This document shows, piece after piece, positions 55,579-64,000 of a DNA stretch of 64,000 nucleotides (its first letter is position 1; each line of letters starts with the position of its first letter). The translations under genes were made by a program, and so were the position numbers. This DNA is from Sinobacterium norvegicum (lineage in GTDB: Bacteria; Pseudomonadota; Gammaproteobacteria; Pseudomonadales; Sinobacteriaceae): contig NZ_CAKLPX010000001.1 in assembly GCF_923077115.1 (NCBI RefSeq), positions 1,674,001-1,738,000 of the forward strand, in the 5' to 3' direction. A model generated the notes under the pieces. It saw only the letters and a program-made list of their open reading frames with translations, did no database searches and had not been told where the DNA came from.

Positions 55579-56625
55579 CTACCCTCTTGAAAGTAAGTCT
55601 CTAAGATCAATTATTGCCGCATTGGCGCGGGACACATAGGAGGCCATGACCAACGAGTGGTTAGCCACCAAACCGAAACCACTGCCGTTTAGAATTATCG
55701 GGCTATAGATGGTGCCCTGGGTCTCTTCTAATTCACGGATAATCTGACGCAGGCTGATCAGGGCATTTTTCTTTTGTAACACCCCGGCGAAATCTTTCTC
55801 CACCGCCTTTAAAAAGTGAATCAGGGCCCAGCTAGAACCGCGAGCCTCATAGAAGATATCGTCGATTTCGAACCACGAGGTCTTCACCTCCATCATTTGA
55901 TCGGCGCCAGTCGCCTGGGTTGCGGCGCTGTCACCGGCCAGATCGGTATTGATGCGCGCCTGACCAACACTGGCACTTAAACGCTGTGACAAACTGCCCA
56001 GACGGCTCGATACCATGCCTAAGTACATGTGCAGATTATCGGCACGGGCGTAGAACTGCGCCTGCTTGTTTTGCTCATCGGTTAACCGTACTAGGTAGCT
56101 TTCAACCAGCTTCATGCCGTCGCGATACTCCGACTCACTGGCCGGCAAGACCCAACTGTTAGCCTGGAAATTAAAGCGGGGCTCGGCCATTGATAACTCT
56201 TCATCCTCACGGGATTGAGACTGTGAGCGGCTGTAATACTCACGCATCGCCCGCGATAAGTCGCGCACCTGAATCAACGCACCGTATTCCCAGTTAGGCA
56301 TATTATCCAGCAGCACGCCGGGCGGCAGTCTGTCGTTGTGGGTATAGCCGCCGGGCTTGTCGAGCAGCGTCTCCATCACCTGCAGCAATGCTGAGGTTGT
56401 CGCCACCCCCACCACTTCACGACTTTCAATACCGACACGCTGCGTACTTTGCTCAATGCTAAAGAGGTCGGGTTCGCGACTCCAGTACCAGCCCATTGCG
56501 GCCAGCAAGACAATAATGACTAACAGTACCATGGCCAGCATTTTGAATGCCCTGCCGCCACCGAACCAATCCTGTAACTCTTCTCGCCAGCTATTGAGTT
56601 GCTGCGCCACCTTACCCGTTGCCAT
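55579..56625 (-). CDS. DUF2333 family inner-membrane protein
   Basis: A 348-residue protein with one membrane segment (residues about 29-49, LAMVLLVIIVLLAAMGWYW) and a large helical periplasmic domain. The motifs GGYTHNDRLPPGVLLDNMPNWE and WALIHFLKAVEKDF fit DUF2333. The function is unknown. GGA lies six bases before the ATG at 56625; the ATG at 56643 has no ribosome site. It is downstream of the copper chaperone gene. Confidence 0.85.
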   Translation of the reverse strand: MATGKVAQQLNSWREELQDWFGGGRAFKMLAMVLLVIIVLLAAMGWYWSREPDLFSIEQSTQRVGIESREVVGVATTSALLQVMETLLDKPGGYTHNDRLPPGVLLDNMPNWEYGALIQVRDLSRAMREYYSRSQSQSREDEELSMAEPRFNFQANSWVLPASESEYRDGMKLVESYLVRLTDEQNKQAQFYARADNLHMYLGMVSSRLGSLSQRLSASVGQARINTDLAGDSAATQATGADQMMEVKTSWFEIDDIFYEARGSSWALIHFLKAVEKDFAGVLQKKNALISLRQIIRELEETQGTIYSPIILNGSGFGLVANHSLVMASYVSRANAAIIDLRDLLSRG

Positions 56626-56669
56626 ATTACGTCCAAATCTCATTCAATTATTCAATCTGTTGTTCAATA

Positions 56670-57131
56670 TTAGCGGTGTTTAATCGACACCACCGGTAAA
56701 TCTATCTGCTGAGCACTGCCATCGGAGAACTGCAGCGACATTTCAACATTTTCTCCGGCGCGAAGCGATGAGGTAACACCAATAAACATCACATGATATC
56801 CGCCGGGGGAAAACTCAAACTGCTCTCCGGCTGGAATAACCACCCGCTCAACTTGCTCCATACGCATGTTGTTCTGCTGATGAATATGCTGATGAAGTTC
56901 TACCCGTTCGGCCGCATTGCTATTGATTGACACCAGTACCTTGTCGGCGTCGCCACTGTTGGCCAGCGACATAAACGCCGCGCTGTTGACCTGTCCGGGA
57001 ATGACTTCGCGCACATAGGCCTCGGAGACATCAATAGACCCGGCCATCACTGTTGTCGACATAAGCGATAAACCTAATGCCACCCCCATGATCGCCCTGG
57101 CAAAACCCATGGTGGAGAAAATATATCTCAT
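56670..57131 (-). CDS. Periplasmic copper chaperone PCu(A)C
   Basis: A 153-residue exported protein. The signal peptide ends near VMA (28-30). The Cu(I) site H-x10-M-x21-H-x-M is exact here: His80, Met91, His113, Met115. PCuAC proteins deliver copper to the CuA or CuB site of cytochrome oxidases. GAGGAG is eight bases before the ATG at 57131. It lies near dsbD, which keeps oxidase-assembly thiols reduced in other bacteria; a link is plausible. Confidence 0.93.
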   Translation of the reverse strand: MRYIFSTMGFARAIMGVALGLSLMSTTVMAGSIDVSEAYVREVIPGQVNSAAFMSLANSGDADKVLVSINSNAAERVELHQHIHQQNNMRMEQVERVVIPAGEQFEFSPGGYHVMFIGVTSSLRAGENVEMSLQFSDGSAQQIDLPVVSIKHR

Positions 57132-57228
57132 GATGCAACTCCTCTTGTATTTTTTATGCCCCATCATCGCCTGTTTTACGGTTGGCAACAAGGGAGGTGG
57201 CGTCCGGAAAAAATCATCGACGAGATGT

Positions 57229-58101
57229 TTATTCTGGCTCAGCTGGCGGGGTGTCTGGCGCCGATGTCGTTGCGGTGTCTGTTCTGTCCACCTCTGCCAG
57301 CAGCGGCTGATCTAACAATACCACTCTGGGTAACTTACCCACCTCGATATTGGCACGGAAACGATAGCCCTCGGCCTTGGCCTTTAACTGCTGATATATC
57401 CAGCGGCCTTGGGCATCGTTTCTGGCGACTATTAGTAGCCGTGACTGCCATTGGCTGGCCAGCTGCGATATTGCATCGAGCTGGGCATCGACGGCGCTAT
57501 TCTTCGCTGCTAAATCGCCGCTGTCGAGCAGGTATTCATTGTATTGGCTGTCGGCCATCGGCGCCTTGACCGCTCCATCGTCGACACTCTTATTACTATT
57601 ATTGACCGTGGCTGGCGGGCTGTACTGTTTGATATAGGCAGCCATGGCGCGGGCGCCGGCATAGTTCGGGTCTATTTTCTGCGACTGGTAAACATAATCC
57701 TGTGCCGAGCGGACATTGCCGCGATCAAAGGCCTCTTTCGCCAGGGTGAGATAACGACGACTAATGTGCTTAATCCCCGCCTTGGCGGCGAGATTGTTCG
57801 GCTCAATATCGAGAATCTGACGGTAACGGTCATAGGCGTTGTCGCCCTTGGGTTTCATCAGCCGATTACGCTCGAAGGCCTGATCGGCCTCCATTAACAT
57901 AAAGGCCACCCACTTGCGCTGGCGCTCCGCACTCTGCTGCTGCAGCTCGGCCTTGCTGGGCTGTAATTTGATCGGCACTGACGGCTGCGGTTTTTCCGGG
58001 GCGGCGCCACAGGCGGCCAAAAAAACAACCATCAACGCCACCAATAAATGACGGTGTCCTGCCAACTCGCCCGCTCTGTTCAATGCCTGTGCAGCCATCA
58101 T
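57229..58101 (-). CDS. TPR-like lipoprotein of unknown function
   Basis: A 290-residue lipoprotein (lipobox LAAC, Cys31) with a helical repeat core (DNAYDRYRQILDIEPNNLAA and SAQDYVYQSQKIDPNYAGA). A Pro/Thr-rich tail ends the chain. I do not recognise a specific family. It is upstream of the copper chaperone gene on the same strand and divergent from dsbD across 186 bases. Confidence 0.75.
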   Translation of the reverse strand: MMAAQALNRAGELAGHRHLLVALMVVFLAACGAAPEKPQPSVPIKLQPSKAELQQQSAERQRKWVAFMLMEADQAFERNRLMKPKGDNAYDRYRQILDIEPNNLAAKAGIKHISRRYLTLAKEAFDRGNVRSAQDYVYQSQKIDPNYAGARAMAAYIKQYSPPATVNNSNKSVDDGAVKAPMADSQYNEYLLDSGDLAAKNSAVDAQLDAISQLASQWQSRLLIVARNDAQGRWIYQQLKAKAEGYRFRANIEVGKLPRVVLLDQPLLAEVDRTDTATTSAPDTPPAEPE

Positions 58102-58287
58102 TCTCTCTGTTATTCCTCAACTAATGCCTGACGCATAATCGCATCGACAAGACTTCGCTAACTTTCGGCGTTAGTATACATCACTCTTATCGGCATATTT
58201 GTTGGTATTATCACAGACCTTGGGGAATGTTTTACCATTCTGCTGGTCGAATACTGCAGTGCCGATTAATCACAAGGATATCCGACA

Positions 58288-60015
58288 ATGCCCCGCCAGT
58301 GTTTTTCTTTCATTTTACTCACGCTGCTGACCTTGATCTCGCCGTTGGCAACCAGCCAAAGCGACCCCTTTGCCAACAGCTCGACCTCTGGCGATAGTTT
58401 TTTAACGGTCGATCAGGCCTATCAAACCGATGTCAGCGTCATCAACGAGCAACTCACCCGCATTCACTGGCAGATCACCGACGGCTACTACCTCTATCGC
58501 CACGCCTTCAAAGTTAAAATCAACGGCGACAATATTACCGATGCCGTTACCATTCCTGAGGGACTGGCCAAACAGGATGAATACTTCGGCGATGTAAACG
58601 TCTATTACCAACAGGCTGAGATCGACATCACCTCGCAACCAGCATCCGCCTATGACTTGAGCGTCACCTATCAAGGCTGTGCCGATGCCGGCCTGTGCTA
58701 CCCGCCAGAAACCATCCACTATCGCGTCGACCCCAGCACCGGCAGTGTCGCCCTGGCCGATAGCAGCGGCGGCAACACCTCAGCCGTCACGGCAATCCCA
58801 GTCGCCCCCGCCATTGCCAACGATGGCAACAGTTCGATCTTCGTCATCATCATTTTCGCCCTGCTCGGCGGTATGATTCTCAACCTCATGCCCTGCGTGC
58901 TACCGGTACTATCACTGAAAGCGCTGGCAATGAACAACCAGGATATCGAGCACTCCCGCCAGCAAAGCTGGGCCTATACCGCCGGCGTTGTTATCAGCTT
59001 TGTTGCCATCGCCCTGCTGTTAATTATCTTACGCTCACTCGGCGAGGCGATTGGCTGGGGCTTTCAATTGCAGACGCCCTGGTTTGTGGCACTGCTGGCG
59101 TACCTCTTTTTATTCCTCGGCCTGGCCATGGCCGGCTATACCGAATTGGGCAGTTCACTGATGGGCGCCGGCCAGTCATTAACCCAGGGCAACAGCCGCC
59201 AGAGTTCATTCTTTACCGGCGTCTTGGCCACCGTGGTCGCCAGCCCTTGCACCGCACCTTTTATGGGGGCTGCCACCGGTTACGCGCTGACCCAATCAAC
59301 ACCCGTCGCCATTATCGTCTTCGCCAGCCTCGGCTTGGGCATGGCCTTGCCGATGCTATTGATTAGCTATATTCCCAGCCTCCACGACAAACTGCCCAAG
59401 CCCGGCGCCTGGATGATCCGTTTCAAGGAGTTTTTAGCCTTTCCTTTATATGCCACCGCATTGTGGTTGCTATGGGTGGTCGGCCGTCAAACCGGTATCG
59501 ACGGCGCAATCACGGTACTCGGCGGTGGTATTCTCATCGCCTACGCACTGTGGGCATGGCGCGGTAAGAGCAAGGCCAGAGTCACCGCCATCGTCGCGCT
59601 GTTAGCCGCCTTCTACCCGCTGGCGAATAACCAGTTGCAGCCCCTAAGCCAGCAGAATAGCGTCGCCGACAGCGAGTACCAAGTCTTTAGCGAATCATAT
59701 TTGGCCGAGCTACAGCAGCAGGGTAAACCGGTTTTTATCAATTTTACCGCCGACTGGTGTATCACCTGTTTGGCCAATGAAAAGACCGCGCTTAGCACCG
59801 AGAGAGTACAGGGGTTCTTCAAGCAGCAGGGCATCGTGGCACTGAAGGGCGATTGGACCAATTACAATCCCGAGATTACCGCCACACTGGCCAAGCATGG
59901 TCGTGGCGGCGTGCCGCTCTATCTTTTTTACCCAGCCGACAGTCAACAGCCTATTATTCTGCCGCAGTTGCTTACCGCCGATATCATCGAAGATCAAATA
60001 ATGGATTCACTGTAA
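58288..60015 (+). CDS. dsbD: Thiol:disulfide interchange protein DsbD
   Basis: A 575-residue membrane reductase that carries electrons from cytoplasmic thioredoxin to periplasmic thiols. The N-terminal domain has Cys131 and Cys137 in GCADAGLCYPP, the membrane domain Cys in NLMPCVLP (about 202) and ASPCTAPF (about 321), and the C-terminal thioredoxin domain DWCITC (491/494). All three redox pairs are intact. A signal peptide ends near residue 23. Confidence 0.95.
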   Translation: MPRQCFSFILLTLLTLISPLATSQSDPFANSSTSGDSFLTVDQAYQTDVSVINEQLTRIHWQITDGYYLYRHAFKVKINGDNITDAVTIPEGLAKQDEYFGDVNVYYQQAEIDITSQPASAYDLSVTYQGCADAGLCYPPETIHYRVDPSTGSVALADSSGGNTSAVTAIPVAPAIANDGNSSIFVIIIFALLGGMILNLMPCVLPVLSLKALAMNNQDIEHSRQQSWAYTAGVVISFVAIALLLIILRSLGEAIGWGFQLQTPWFVALLAYLFLFLGLAMAGYTELGSSLMGAGQSLTQGNSRQSSFFTGVLATVVASPCTAPFMGAATGYALTQSTPVAIIVFASLGLGMALPMLLISYIPSLHDKLPKPGAWMIRFKEFLAFPLYATALWLLWVVGRQTGIDGAITVLGGGILIAYALWAWRGKSKARVTAIVALLAAFYPLANNQLQPLSQQNSVADSEYQVFSESYLAELQQQGKPVFINFTADWCITCLANEKTALSTERVQGFFKQQGIVALKGDWTNYNPEITATLAKHGRGGVPLYLFYPADSQQPIILPQLLTADIIEDQIMDSL

Positions 60016-60056
60016 ACTTAGCGGTGTCAAAATTCGGATTAACTTCGAGGAAAACA

Positions 60057-60082
60057 CGGTGAATATGCTTACATGTTCACCG
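60057..60082. promoter_or_regulatory. Palindrome between dsbD and aroQ
   Basis: Arms CGGTGAATATG (60057-60067) and CATGTTCACCG (60072-60082) pair at 10 of 11 bases plus one G-T, around a four-base loop. No T-run follows at once, so it may be an operator or an RNA structure and not a terminator. It is about 210 bases before the aroQ start. Confidence 0.5.
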
Positions 60083-60291
60083 AATCGACAAAAATAGCAT
60101 TTTTTGGTTGCCAAAAAGCCAAAAAATAGTGCAAAATCCCTCCCAATCGCTGAATAACGCTTGAAAACCGGTTTGACTCTGCTACTTTTAGAACTTAGCG
60201 GCAAGTTAGCGGCATAATAACCGATTATTCTAAGAAGTTTTATTTGGTAGCACATCGATATAGATGTTTTTATCGACAGAGGATTTTTACC

Positions 60292-60729
60292 GTGGCAAAC
60301 ATTCTTGTACTCAACGGCCCCAACCTAAACCTATTAGGCAGCCGCGAGCCCGAAATTTACGGTTACAGCACTCTGGAAGATATTAACCAGCAATTGGTGC
60401 AAAGTGCCAGTGATGCCGGCCACCAACTCGACGACCTGCAGAGCAACGCAGAACACGAGCTGATCGACCGTATTCACCAAGCACAGGGCAATATTGATTT
60501 CATCATTATCAACCCCGGCGCCTTTACCCATACCAGTGTTGCTCTGCGCGACGCCCTTGCCGGTGTGGCCATTCCCTTTATCGAAGTCCATCTTTCCAAC
60601 GTCCACGCCAGAGAGCCCTTCAGAAAGCATTCCTATTTATCGGATATTGCTGAAGGTGTGATCTGTGGCTTGGGTGTCGACAGTTATCACCTCGCCCTGC
60701 AAGCCGTTATCGGCAAGCTCGGCGTTTAA
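60292..60729 (+). CDS. aroQ: 3-dehydroquinate dehydratase, type II
   Basis: A 145-residue dodecameric shikimate-pathway enzyme. [17 protein letters not shown] holds the active-site Asn and the Arg; [18 protein letters not shown] is the central motif. The start is GTG at 60292, with AGAGGA eight bases upstream; an upstream ATG-like start adds 16 non-family residues. It heads the aroQ-accB-accC block. Confidence 0.96.
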   Translation: MANILVLNGPNLNLLGSREPEIYGYSTLEDINQQLVQSASDAGHQLDDLQSNAEHELIDRIHQAQGNIDFIIINPGAFTHTSVALRDALAGVAIPFIEVHLSNVHAREPFRKHSYLSDIAEGVICGLGVDSYHLALQAVIGKLGV

Positions 60730-60765
60730 CCCCCTATTATTTAACCACCGTATTAAGGCGTTATT

Positions 60766-61218
60766 ATGGATATCAGAAAAGTTAAAAAACTGATCGAACT
60801 ACTTGAAGAATCAAACATCGATGAGCTTGAAATAAAAGAAGGCGAAGAGTCTGTGCGCATCAGCCGTAATGGTTCCTCTGCCACAGCGCCTGTTTATGCT
60901 CAGCCAGCAGCCGTTGCCCCCGCGCCCGTTGCTGCAGCTGCCGCACCTGCTGCTGCCGTTGAAGCAGAGCCTGCCACCCCGGCTGGCCACAGCGTTAACT
61001 CGCCTATGGTTGGCACCTTCTATCGTTCACCCGCACCCGGCGCCTCTTCTTTCGTAGAAGTCGGTCAACAGGTCAAGGTTGGCGACATTATCTGTATTGT
61101 TGAAGCAATGAAGATGATGAACCAGATCGAAGCCGACAAGGCCGGTACTGTGCAAGCTATCTTGGTAGATGATGGCCAGCCAGTAGAATTCGATCAGCCA
61201 CTAGTCACTATCGGTTAA
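60766..61218 (+). CDS. accB: Biotin carboxyl carrier protein of acetyl-CoA carboxylase
   Basis: A 150-residue protein with an Ala/Pro-rich hinge (residues 40-75) and the biotin lysine Lys116 in EAMKMM. It carries CO2 from AccC to the carboxyltransferase for malonyl-CoA synthesis. It follows aroQ by 36 bases and precedes accC by 26. Confidence 0.97.
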   Translation: MDIRKVKKLIELLEESNIDELEIKEGEESVRISRNGSSATAPVYAQPAAVAPAPVAAAAAPAAAVEAEPATPAGHSVNSPMVGTFYRSPAPGASSFVEVGQQVKVGDIICIVEAMKMMNQIEADKAGTVQAILVDDGQPVEFDQPLVTIG

Positions 61219-61244
61219 TCCGCAACAACAGCGAGGTATCCACA

Positions 61245-62585
61245 ATGGAAAAAGTTGTTATTGCTAACCGCGGTGAGATTGCTCTGCGCATCCTGCGTGC
61301 CTGTAAAGAATTAGGCATTAAGACTGTTGCTGTGCACTCCACCGCCGACCGTGATCTCAAACACGTCCGCCTGGCCGACGAGGCTGTCTGCATCGGTAAA
61401 GCACCATCGACAGAAAGCTATCTTAAGGGCTCAAGTATTATCAGTGCCGCCGAAGTCACCGGCGCCGATGGCATTCACCCAGGCTACGGTTTCTTGGCAG
61501 AAAACGCCGAGTTCGCCGAACAGGTAGAAAACAGCGGCTTCACCTTTATTGGCCCAACTGCCGATACGATTCGCACCATGGGCGACAAAGTCGCCGCGAT
61601 CAAGGCGATGATTACCGCTGGCGTACCCACAGTCCCAGGCTCAAACGGCCCGTTGACTGACGACTCAGCTCGCTCGCTACGCATTGCCAATGAGATCGGC
61701 TTCCCGGTCATCATCAAGGCTGCTGCCGGTGGCGGTGGTCGTGGCATGCGCGTGGTTCACGATGAAAACGAACTGCTCAACAGCATTCAGTTGACCAAGT
61801 CTGAGGCTCGCGTCGCCTTTGGCGATGACACGGTTTACCTGGAGAAATTCCTCGGCAACCCTCGTCACGTTGAGATCCAGGTCTTAGCCGACGGCCAGGG
61901 CAACGCCATCCACCTGTTTGATCGCGACTGCTCACTGCAGCGTCGCCATCAGAAGGTATTAGAAGAAGCACCGGCACCGGGCATCCCCGATGACATCCGT
62001 GAGAAAGTGGCCATGGATTGTGTGCAGGCCTGTATCGATATTGGCTACCGCGGCGCTGGCACCTTCGAGTTCTTGTATGAGGACGGCGGCTTCTACTTCA
62101 TCGAGATGAACACCCGTGTTCAGGTCGAGCACCCGGTGACAGAAATGATTACCGGCATCGACATCGTCAAGTGGCAGTTACGCATTGCCGCTGGAGAAAA
62201 GCTGACGGTCAAGCAGGAAGATATCAAAATCAACGGCCACTCTATCGAGTGTCGCATCAACGCTGAAGACTCGAAAACCTTTATGCCCAGCCCCGGTAAG
62301 GTCACGCACTACCATGCCCCTGGCGGCAACGGTATCCGTGTCGACTCTCACCTGTACAGCGGCTACAGCGTGCCTCCGCACTATGATTCTTTGATTGCCA
62401 AAGTCATCAGTTACGGCAGCACCCGTGAAGAAGCGCTCAACCGTATGGACAACGCCCTCGACGAGCTATTGATCGAAGGCATTCGCAGCAACGTTGCCCT
62501 GCAAAAAGAACTTGTTAACGACAAAGGTTTCCGCAAGGGTGGTGTTAATATTCACTATCTTGAGAAGAAACTCGGCCTGCAATAA
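61245..62585 (+). CDS. accC: Acetyl-CoA carboxylase biotin carboxylase subunit
   Basis: A 446-residue ATP-grasp enzyme that carboxylates the biotin on Acc[31 protein letters not shown] (ATP loop) and the [14 protein letters not shown] active-site segment are diagnostic. The accBC pair is conserved in bacteria and usually controlled as a unit. Confidence 0.98.
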   Translation: MEKVVIANRGEIALRILRACKELGIKTVAVHSTADRDLKHVRLADEAVCIGKAPSTESYLKGSSIISAAEVTGADGIHPGYGFLAENAEFAEQVENSGFTFIGPTADTIRTMGDKVAAIKAMITAGVPTVPGSNGPLTDDSARSLRIANEIGFPVIIKAAAGGGGRGMRVVHDENELLNSIQLTKSEARVAFGDDTVYLEKFLGNPRHVEIQVLADGQGNAIHLFDRDCSLQRRHQKVLEEAPAPGIPDDIREKVAMDCVQACIDIGYRGAGTFEFLYEDGGFYFIEMNTRVQVEHPVTEMITGIDIVKWQLRIAAGEKLTVKQEDIKINGHSIECRINAEDSKTFMPSPGKVTHYHAPGGNGIRVDSHLYSGYSVPPHYDSLIAKVISYGSTREEALNRMDNALDELLIEGIRSNVALQKELVNDKGFRKGGVNIHYLEKKLGLQ

Positions 62586-62595
62586 GCTCGAACTT

Positions 62596-62640
62596 AGTGG
62601 CAGCATCCGTGACGGCAGCTACGCCGTCACCGCTGCCACT
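62596..62640 (+). other. Two-tier hairpin between accC and prmA
   Basis: AGTGGCAGC (62596-62604) pairs with GCTGCCACT (62632-62640), and inside it GTGACGGC (62609-62616) pairs with GCCGTCAC (62623-62630) around a short loop. No T-run follows, so it is a transcript-end or processing structure more than a classic terminator. Confidence 0.55.
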
Positions 62641-62766
62641 AATGCCCCGCCCTGCGCCACCGCGCAACTCTGCACTGATTATTGACCAGCCTTGACATCG
62701 TTTACTTGCCTTTTATCCGCCGCACTATAGAATCGCTGCTCAGCTTACCCCACAGGATTAACGACC

Positions 62767-63663
62767 ATGCCATGGATTCAAATCAATTTTGATACCAACC
62801 CCGATGACGCTCCGGGATTAGAAGACGCCTTGTTAGAGGCCGGCAGCGTGGCGGTGACCCTGCAGGATAATGCCGACCAACCCCTGTTTGAACCGGCTAT
62901 TGGCGAGACGCCGCTGTGGTCACACACCCGCGTCACCGCGCTGTTTGACGCCGAGGTTGACCTAAGTATGGCACTGCGCATGATCGCCGCCTGCTACCAG
63001 CAAGATCTGCCACCGCACCGCAGTGAAATCCTCGAAGACAAGGACTGGGAGCGCGAGTGGATCAAGAACTACAAGCCGATGAAGTTTGGCCAGCGCCTGT
63101 GGATCTGCCCAAGCTGGATGGCCCCGCCAGAGCCGGATGCGGTGAATATTTTACTCGATCCCGGCCTCGCCTTTGGCACGGGTACTCACCCGACAACGGC
63201 ACAGTGCTTAGAGTGGTTAGATAGCGCCGATGTCGCCGGTAAAACCGTCGTCGACTACGGCTGCGGCTCTGGTATCTTGGCCATCGCGGCACTGCTGCTG
63301 GGCGCCGAGAAAGTCATCGGCACCGACATCGATCCGCAGGCACTGGTTGCCAGTCGCGACAATGCCCAGCGTAACGGTATTGCCGACGAGCGCTTCGAAC
63401 TCTACTACCCTGAGCAAATGAATGAAAAATACCCCGAGCTGAAGGCTGACATCGTATTGGCCAATATTCTCGCAGGCCCTCTGGTCGAGCTATCCGACAC
63501 CTTAACAGGTCTGGCTAAACCCGGTGCAGATGTTGTACTCTCAGGTATATTGGATGTACAAGCCGAGGCAATTCGCCAGTGTTATAGTCAACAATGTGAC
63601 GTCCGACAAATAGTCAATCAAGAAGAATGGATTCGTGTAGACGCTGTTAAGTCTGCACAGTAG
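62767..63663 (+). CDS. prmA: Ribosomal protein L11 methyltransferase
   Basis: A 298-residue SAM enzyme that methylates L11. The N-terminal L11-binding domain is followed by DYGCGSGILAIAAL and the ILANILAGPL motif. It is downstream of accC and upstream of the DUF3426 gene, a conserved order. Confidence 0.95.
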   Translation: MPWIQINFDTNPDDAPGLEDALLEAGSVAVTLQDNADQPLFEPAIGETPLWSHTRVTALFDAEVDLSMALRMIAACYQQDLPPHRSEILEDKDWEREWIKNYKPMKFGQRLWICPSWMAPPEPDAVNILLDPGLAFGTGTHPTTAQCLEWLDSADVAGKTVVDYGCGSGILAIAALLLGAEKVIGTDIDPQALVASRDNAQRNGIADERFELYYPEQMNEKYPELKADIVLANILAGPLVELSDTLTGLAKPGADVVLSGILDVQAEAIRQCYSQQCDVRQIVNQEEWIRVDAVKSAQ

Positions 63664-63704
63664 TATCGCAACAACAACAATTTTAGTAGGACGATACCGT
63701 CATT

Positions 63705-64000
63705 ATGGAGCCAAAAGTTACTCGCTGCCCTAACTGCCAAACCGCATTTAGGGTAACAGAACATCAGCTAACGCTTGCCGCTGGCAGTGTGCGCTGTGGC
63801 TCCTGCCTCAACGTCTTTGCCGCCGCCGATCACTGGGACGACAACGACGATGATACAAATATTACCGACGACAGCCCCTCGCTGCCCCCAACTCTTGCCG
63901 AAGACCCGCTGTTTAATTTCAGTCTCGGCAACGATGACAGCCAGCACGACAACTCGACCACCGGCAACAGCTCGAGCAACAGCGCACTCAGCGATAGCTT
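63705..64000 (+). CDS. Zinc-ribbon/DUF3426 protein, C-terminus cut by the window edge
   Basis: The frame is open from ATG 63705 to the window end. The N-terminus is an MJ0042-type zinc ribbon, with RCPNCQTAFRVTEHQL and VRCGSCLNVF giving two CxxC pairs (CPNC, CGSC). An acidic, Ser/Asn-rich linker follows; the DUF3426 part would lie beyond the edge. Four AAN triplets (63670-63681) lie 24 bases before the ATG. Family members sit beside prmA in Pseudomonas-like genomes; their function is uncertain. Confidence 0.85.
   Translation, partial: MEPKVTRCPNCQTAFRVTEHQLTLAAGSVRCGSCLNVFAAADHWDDNDDDTNITDDSPSLPPTLAEDPLFNFSLGNDDSQHDNSTTGNSSSNSALSDS

Overview
The window comes from the chromosome of a gammaproteobacterium, most like a marine heterotroph related to Cellvibrionales, Spongiibacteraceae or Pseudomonas. 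The main evidence is gene order. Two conserved blocks are present: ychF-pth-rplY-prs-tRNA(Gln)-ispE-lolB-TPR lipoprotein facing hemA-prfA-prmC-moeB, and aroQ-accB-accC-prmA-DUF3426. Two large TonB-dependent receptors, a TRAP uptake system, a sulfotransferase and many lipoproteins fit an aquatic Gram-negative with a complex envelope. No phage, insertion sequence, integrase or CRISPR array was seen.

Layout. 1-4.6 kb (minus strand): sulfate activation (sat, cut by the window edge, and cysC), a sulfotransferase, a DUF1214 protein and a 59-residue membrane protein. 4.7-8.6 kb: a TetR regulator, an Mpo1-like membrane protein and TonB receptor 1. 8.6-18 kb: a CoA-linked trio (CitE-like lyase, NUDIX, MaoC), acylphosphatase, trmN6, a gspA/gspB pair, a nucleosidase-like protein, a DEAD-box helicase and a DoxX protein. 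18-29.6 kb: the housekeeping block with two tRNAs. 29.7-39 kb: a MATE pump, an FMN glutamate-synthase-like protein, a DUF5993/DsbB pair, a cystatin-like lipoprotein, DUF2058, upp, a ferredoxin/flavodoxin reductase divergent from a LysR regulator, and rmuC. 39.3-43.1 kb: TonB receptor 2, then 1.25 kb of gene-free DNA. 43.1-51.3 kb: an RND pump operon and a four-gene TRAP operon that includes a TatT lipoprotein. 51.5-58.1 kb: an amidohydrolase and a run of lipoproteins and envelope proteins (two DUF4136, YajG, DUF2333, PCuAC copper chaperone, TPR lipoprotein). 58.3-64 kb: dsbD, aroQ, accBC, prmA and a DUF3426 protein cut by the window edge.

Most interesting region: the gene-free stretch after TonB receptor 2 holds two diverged direct copies of a roughly 400-bp unit, offset by about 495 bp. 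Each copy has an identical 31-nt block with a TATAGT -10 element, then about 210 nt containing three tracts of AAN triplets (4 to 6 triplets each), a folded domain closed by GAGAGGC/GCCTCTC, and a T-run. I interpret them as twin small RNAs carrying arrays of the A-rich motif bound by the distal face of Hfq, by analogy with the CrcZ/CrcY decoy RNAs of Pseudomonas. The leader of the adjacent TonB receptor has the same TATATAGTC promoter core and two AAN tracts, one just before its start codon. This suggests a local circuit of receptor and decoy RNA, which is an inference from sequence pattern only.
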